A stretch of DNA of 34,149 bases from an uncultured Collinsella sp. (GTDB lineage Bacteria > Actinomycetota > Coriobacteriia > Coriobacteriales > Coriobacteriaceae), in contig CABUMZ010000003.1 in assembly GCA_902492825.1 (NCBI GenBank), positions 1 through 34,149 of the forward strand, in the 5' to 3' direction. Position 1 is the first letter of the stretch; each line of letters starts with the position of its first letter. The notes beneath the pieces are model-generated. The model was not told where the DNA came from, did not search any database, and worked only from the letters and a program-made list of their open reading frames with translations. Made by a program: the position numbers and the translations under genes. Of the stretch, positions 32,826-34,149 are shown piece by piece.

Positions 32826-34149
32826 CTACTCCTCCACGGCCTGCGTGCCGGCGGCACGGGCCAGATCATCGATTGCAAGGGTATCGGAACTCAAGGCGCG
32901 ATGGCGTCCATCGAGCGCGGGCTCGCCTGCCTGTTCCACGGCCAGCGACTCGCCGGTGCGCATACGCCAAGCAGCGCGGCGACCCCAGACTAGGGACTCG
33001 AGCAGGCTGTTGGAAGCCAGGCGATTCTTGCCGTGAACGCCATTGCAGGCCGTCTCGCCAGCGGCGTAGAGCTCGGGCATCGAGGTGCGGCCGTCCTTGT
33101 CGACCCACACGCCGCCCATAAAGTAGTGCTGCGTGGGCGTGACGGGGATGGGCTCATCCAGGATGTCGCGACCGTCCTCAAGGCAGCGCGCGCGGATGTT
33201 GGCGAAGTGCCCGGTCACCACGTCGCGCTCGACGGGGGCAAAGCTCAGCCACTCGTGCTCGGTGCCGTCCTGCTTCATCTGCTCGCGAATAGCAGCGGCG
33301 ACCACGTCGCGCGGCTGCAACTCGTCGGTAAAGCGCTCGCCGGCGGCGTTGAGCAGAATCGCGCCCTCGCCGCGGCAGCTCTCGCTGATCAGGAAGGTGC
33401 GGCCCGGCTGCGGCGAGAACAGTCCCGTGGGGTGAATCTGCACATAGTCCAGATGCTCCATCGTAATGCCGTGCTCCTGCGCGATGTAGCAGGCGTCGCC
33501 GGTGAGCTGCGGGTAGTTGGTGGAGTGATCGTACACGCCACCGATACCACCCGTCGCCCACAGCGTATGGCGAGCATGAATCTCAAACGGCCCGCCGGTA
33601 TGCACGCCCTCGGCGGCATTTGCGAGCTCGTCGGCGGGACGGACCGAATCGCCCTCGTCCACGGCAACAGCGACGACACCAGTGCACACCGTGGCCCCAT
33701 CGCGCTCGGCCGTGAGGATGTCAGTCATGGCCACGTGCTCAAGAATCTGCACGTTGTCCAGCTTGCGGACGGCCTGGAGCAGCTTGGTCGTGATCTCCTT
33801 GCCCGTAATGTCGGCATGGAAGGCGATGCGCGGGCGGCTGTGCGCGCCCTCGCGGGTAAAGTCGAGGCCGCCATCGGCCTTGCGCTCAAAGTCCACGCCC
33901 ATCGCCAGCAGGTCGTTGATGACCGAGCGGCTCGAGCGGATCATAATGTCTACGCTCTCGCGGCGGTTCTCGTAGTGACCGGCGTGCATGGTGTCCTCAA
34001 AGAAGGCATCGTAGTCCGAGCCCTCGGGCAGCACGCAGATGCCGCCCTGCGCGAGCATCGAATCGCACTCGTCGACCGCACCCTTGGAGAGCATGATCAC
34101 GCGCGTGCTCGTCGGCAGATTGAGAGCCGCATACAGGCCCGCCACGCCG
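32826..34149 (-). CDS. nadB: L-aspartate oxidase, 5' end cut by window
   Basis: NadB oxidises aspartate to iminoaspartate, which NadA condenses to quinolinate. About 441 residues are visible and the frame continues through the window edge (GVAGLYAALNL, the end of the FAD motif), so roughly 15-20 N-terminal residues are missing. Visible motifs include SMLAQGGICV, SRPRIAFHAD, GGVYDHSTNY, HPTGLFSPQPG, ESCRGEGAIL and HYFMGGVWVDKDGRT, all fitting the fumarate reductase/L-aspartate oxidase flavoprotein family. The gene stops about 50 residues after SNSLLESLVWGRRAA, so the usual C-terminal helical domain of about 90 more residues is shortened. NadA should lie upstream, outside the window. Confidence 0.95.
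   Translation of the reverse strand, partial: GVAGLYAALNLPTSTRVIMLSKGAVDECDSMLAQGGICVLPEGSDYDAFFEDTMHAGHYENRRESVDIMIRSSRSVINDLLAMGVDFERKADGGLDFTREGAHSRPRIAFHADITGKEITTKLLQAVRKLDNVQILEHVAMTDILTAERDGATVCTGVVAVAVDEGDSVRPADELANAAEGVHTGGPFEIHARHTLWATGGIGGVYDHSTNYPQLTGDACYIAQEHGITMEHLDYVQIHPTGLFSPQPGRTFLISESCRGEGAILLNAAGERFTDELQPRDVVAAAIREQMKQDGTEHEWLSFAPVERDVVTGHFANIRARCLEDGRDILDEPIPVTPTQHYFMGGVWVDKDGRTSMPELYAAGETACNGVHGKNRLASNSLLESLVWGRRAAWRMRTGESLAVEQAGEPALDGRHRALSSDTLAIDDLARAAGTQAVEE

Overview
The window is a high-GC, gene-dense stretch of chromosome from what looks like an anaerobic or facultative member of the Actinobacteria, most likely class Coriobacteriia and Collinsella-like. This is inferred from gene content and was not tested by database search. 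The pointers are the actinobacterial order phosphatase, SEDS/PBP, PASTA kinase; a dnaK-grpE-dnaJ-hspR operon with clpB sharing the same operator-like site; and an anaerobic set of a mannose-family PTS, HypA, a 2[4Fe-4S] ferredoxin and Fe-S flavoenzymes. No phage, complete IS or CRISPR array was seen.

Region 1 (1-7000, + strand) is a cell-envelope growth and signalling cluster: a membrane PP2C phosphatase, a single polypeptide joining a SEDS glycosyltransferase (RodA/FtsW) to a class B penicillin-binding protein, and a PASTA Ser/Thr kinase, closed by a strong terminator. Region 2 (7038-7290) holds tRNA-Arg(CCU) on the - strand plus a duplicated and partly inverted tRNA fragment and terminator. 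Region 3 (7402-10684, - strand) is a mannose-family PTS operon (fused IIAB, IIC, IID) with a DUF956 gene behind a hairpin. HypA (11072-11497) follows.

Region 4 (11688-16389) is a less characterised module: a 925-residue Fe-S/FAD oxidoreductase divergent from a TetR regulator and an eight-helix membrane protein (DUF5692-like), with two perfect 15-bp palindromes in the shared intergenic space. Region 5 (16627-18446) has an unknown bitopic protein and a 61-residue protein separated by a near-perfect 42-bp inverted repeat. Region 6 is clpB, then a repeat-rich patch (21384-23485) with three tandem hairpins, three copies of a second palindromic repeat and two unknown membrane-anchored proteins, then an aconitase-family hydratase.

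Region 7 (26169-30632) is the heat-shock operon dnaK-grpE-dnaJ-hspR. The same 11-5-11 palindrome lies upstream of dnaK and clpB, so HspR probably represses both. Region 8 (31031-34149) has a small ferredoxin and the NAD operon nadB-nadC-niaR, with nadB cut by the window edge.

Several families of imperfect palindromes sit next to stop codons throughout. They look like mobile REP-type elements and account for much of the non-coding sequence.
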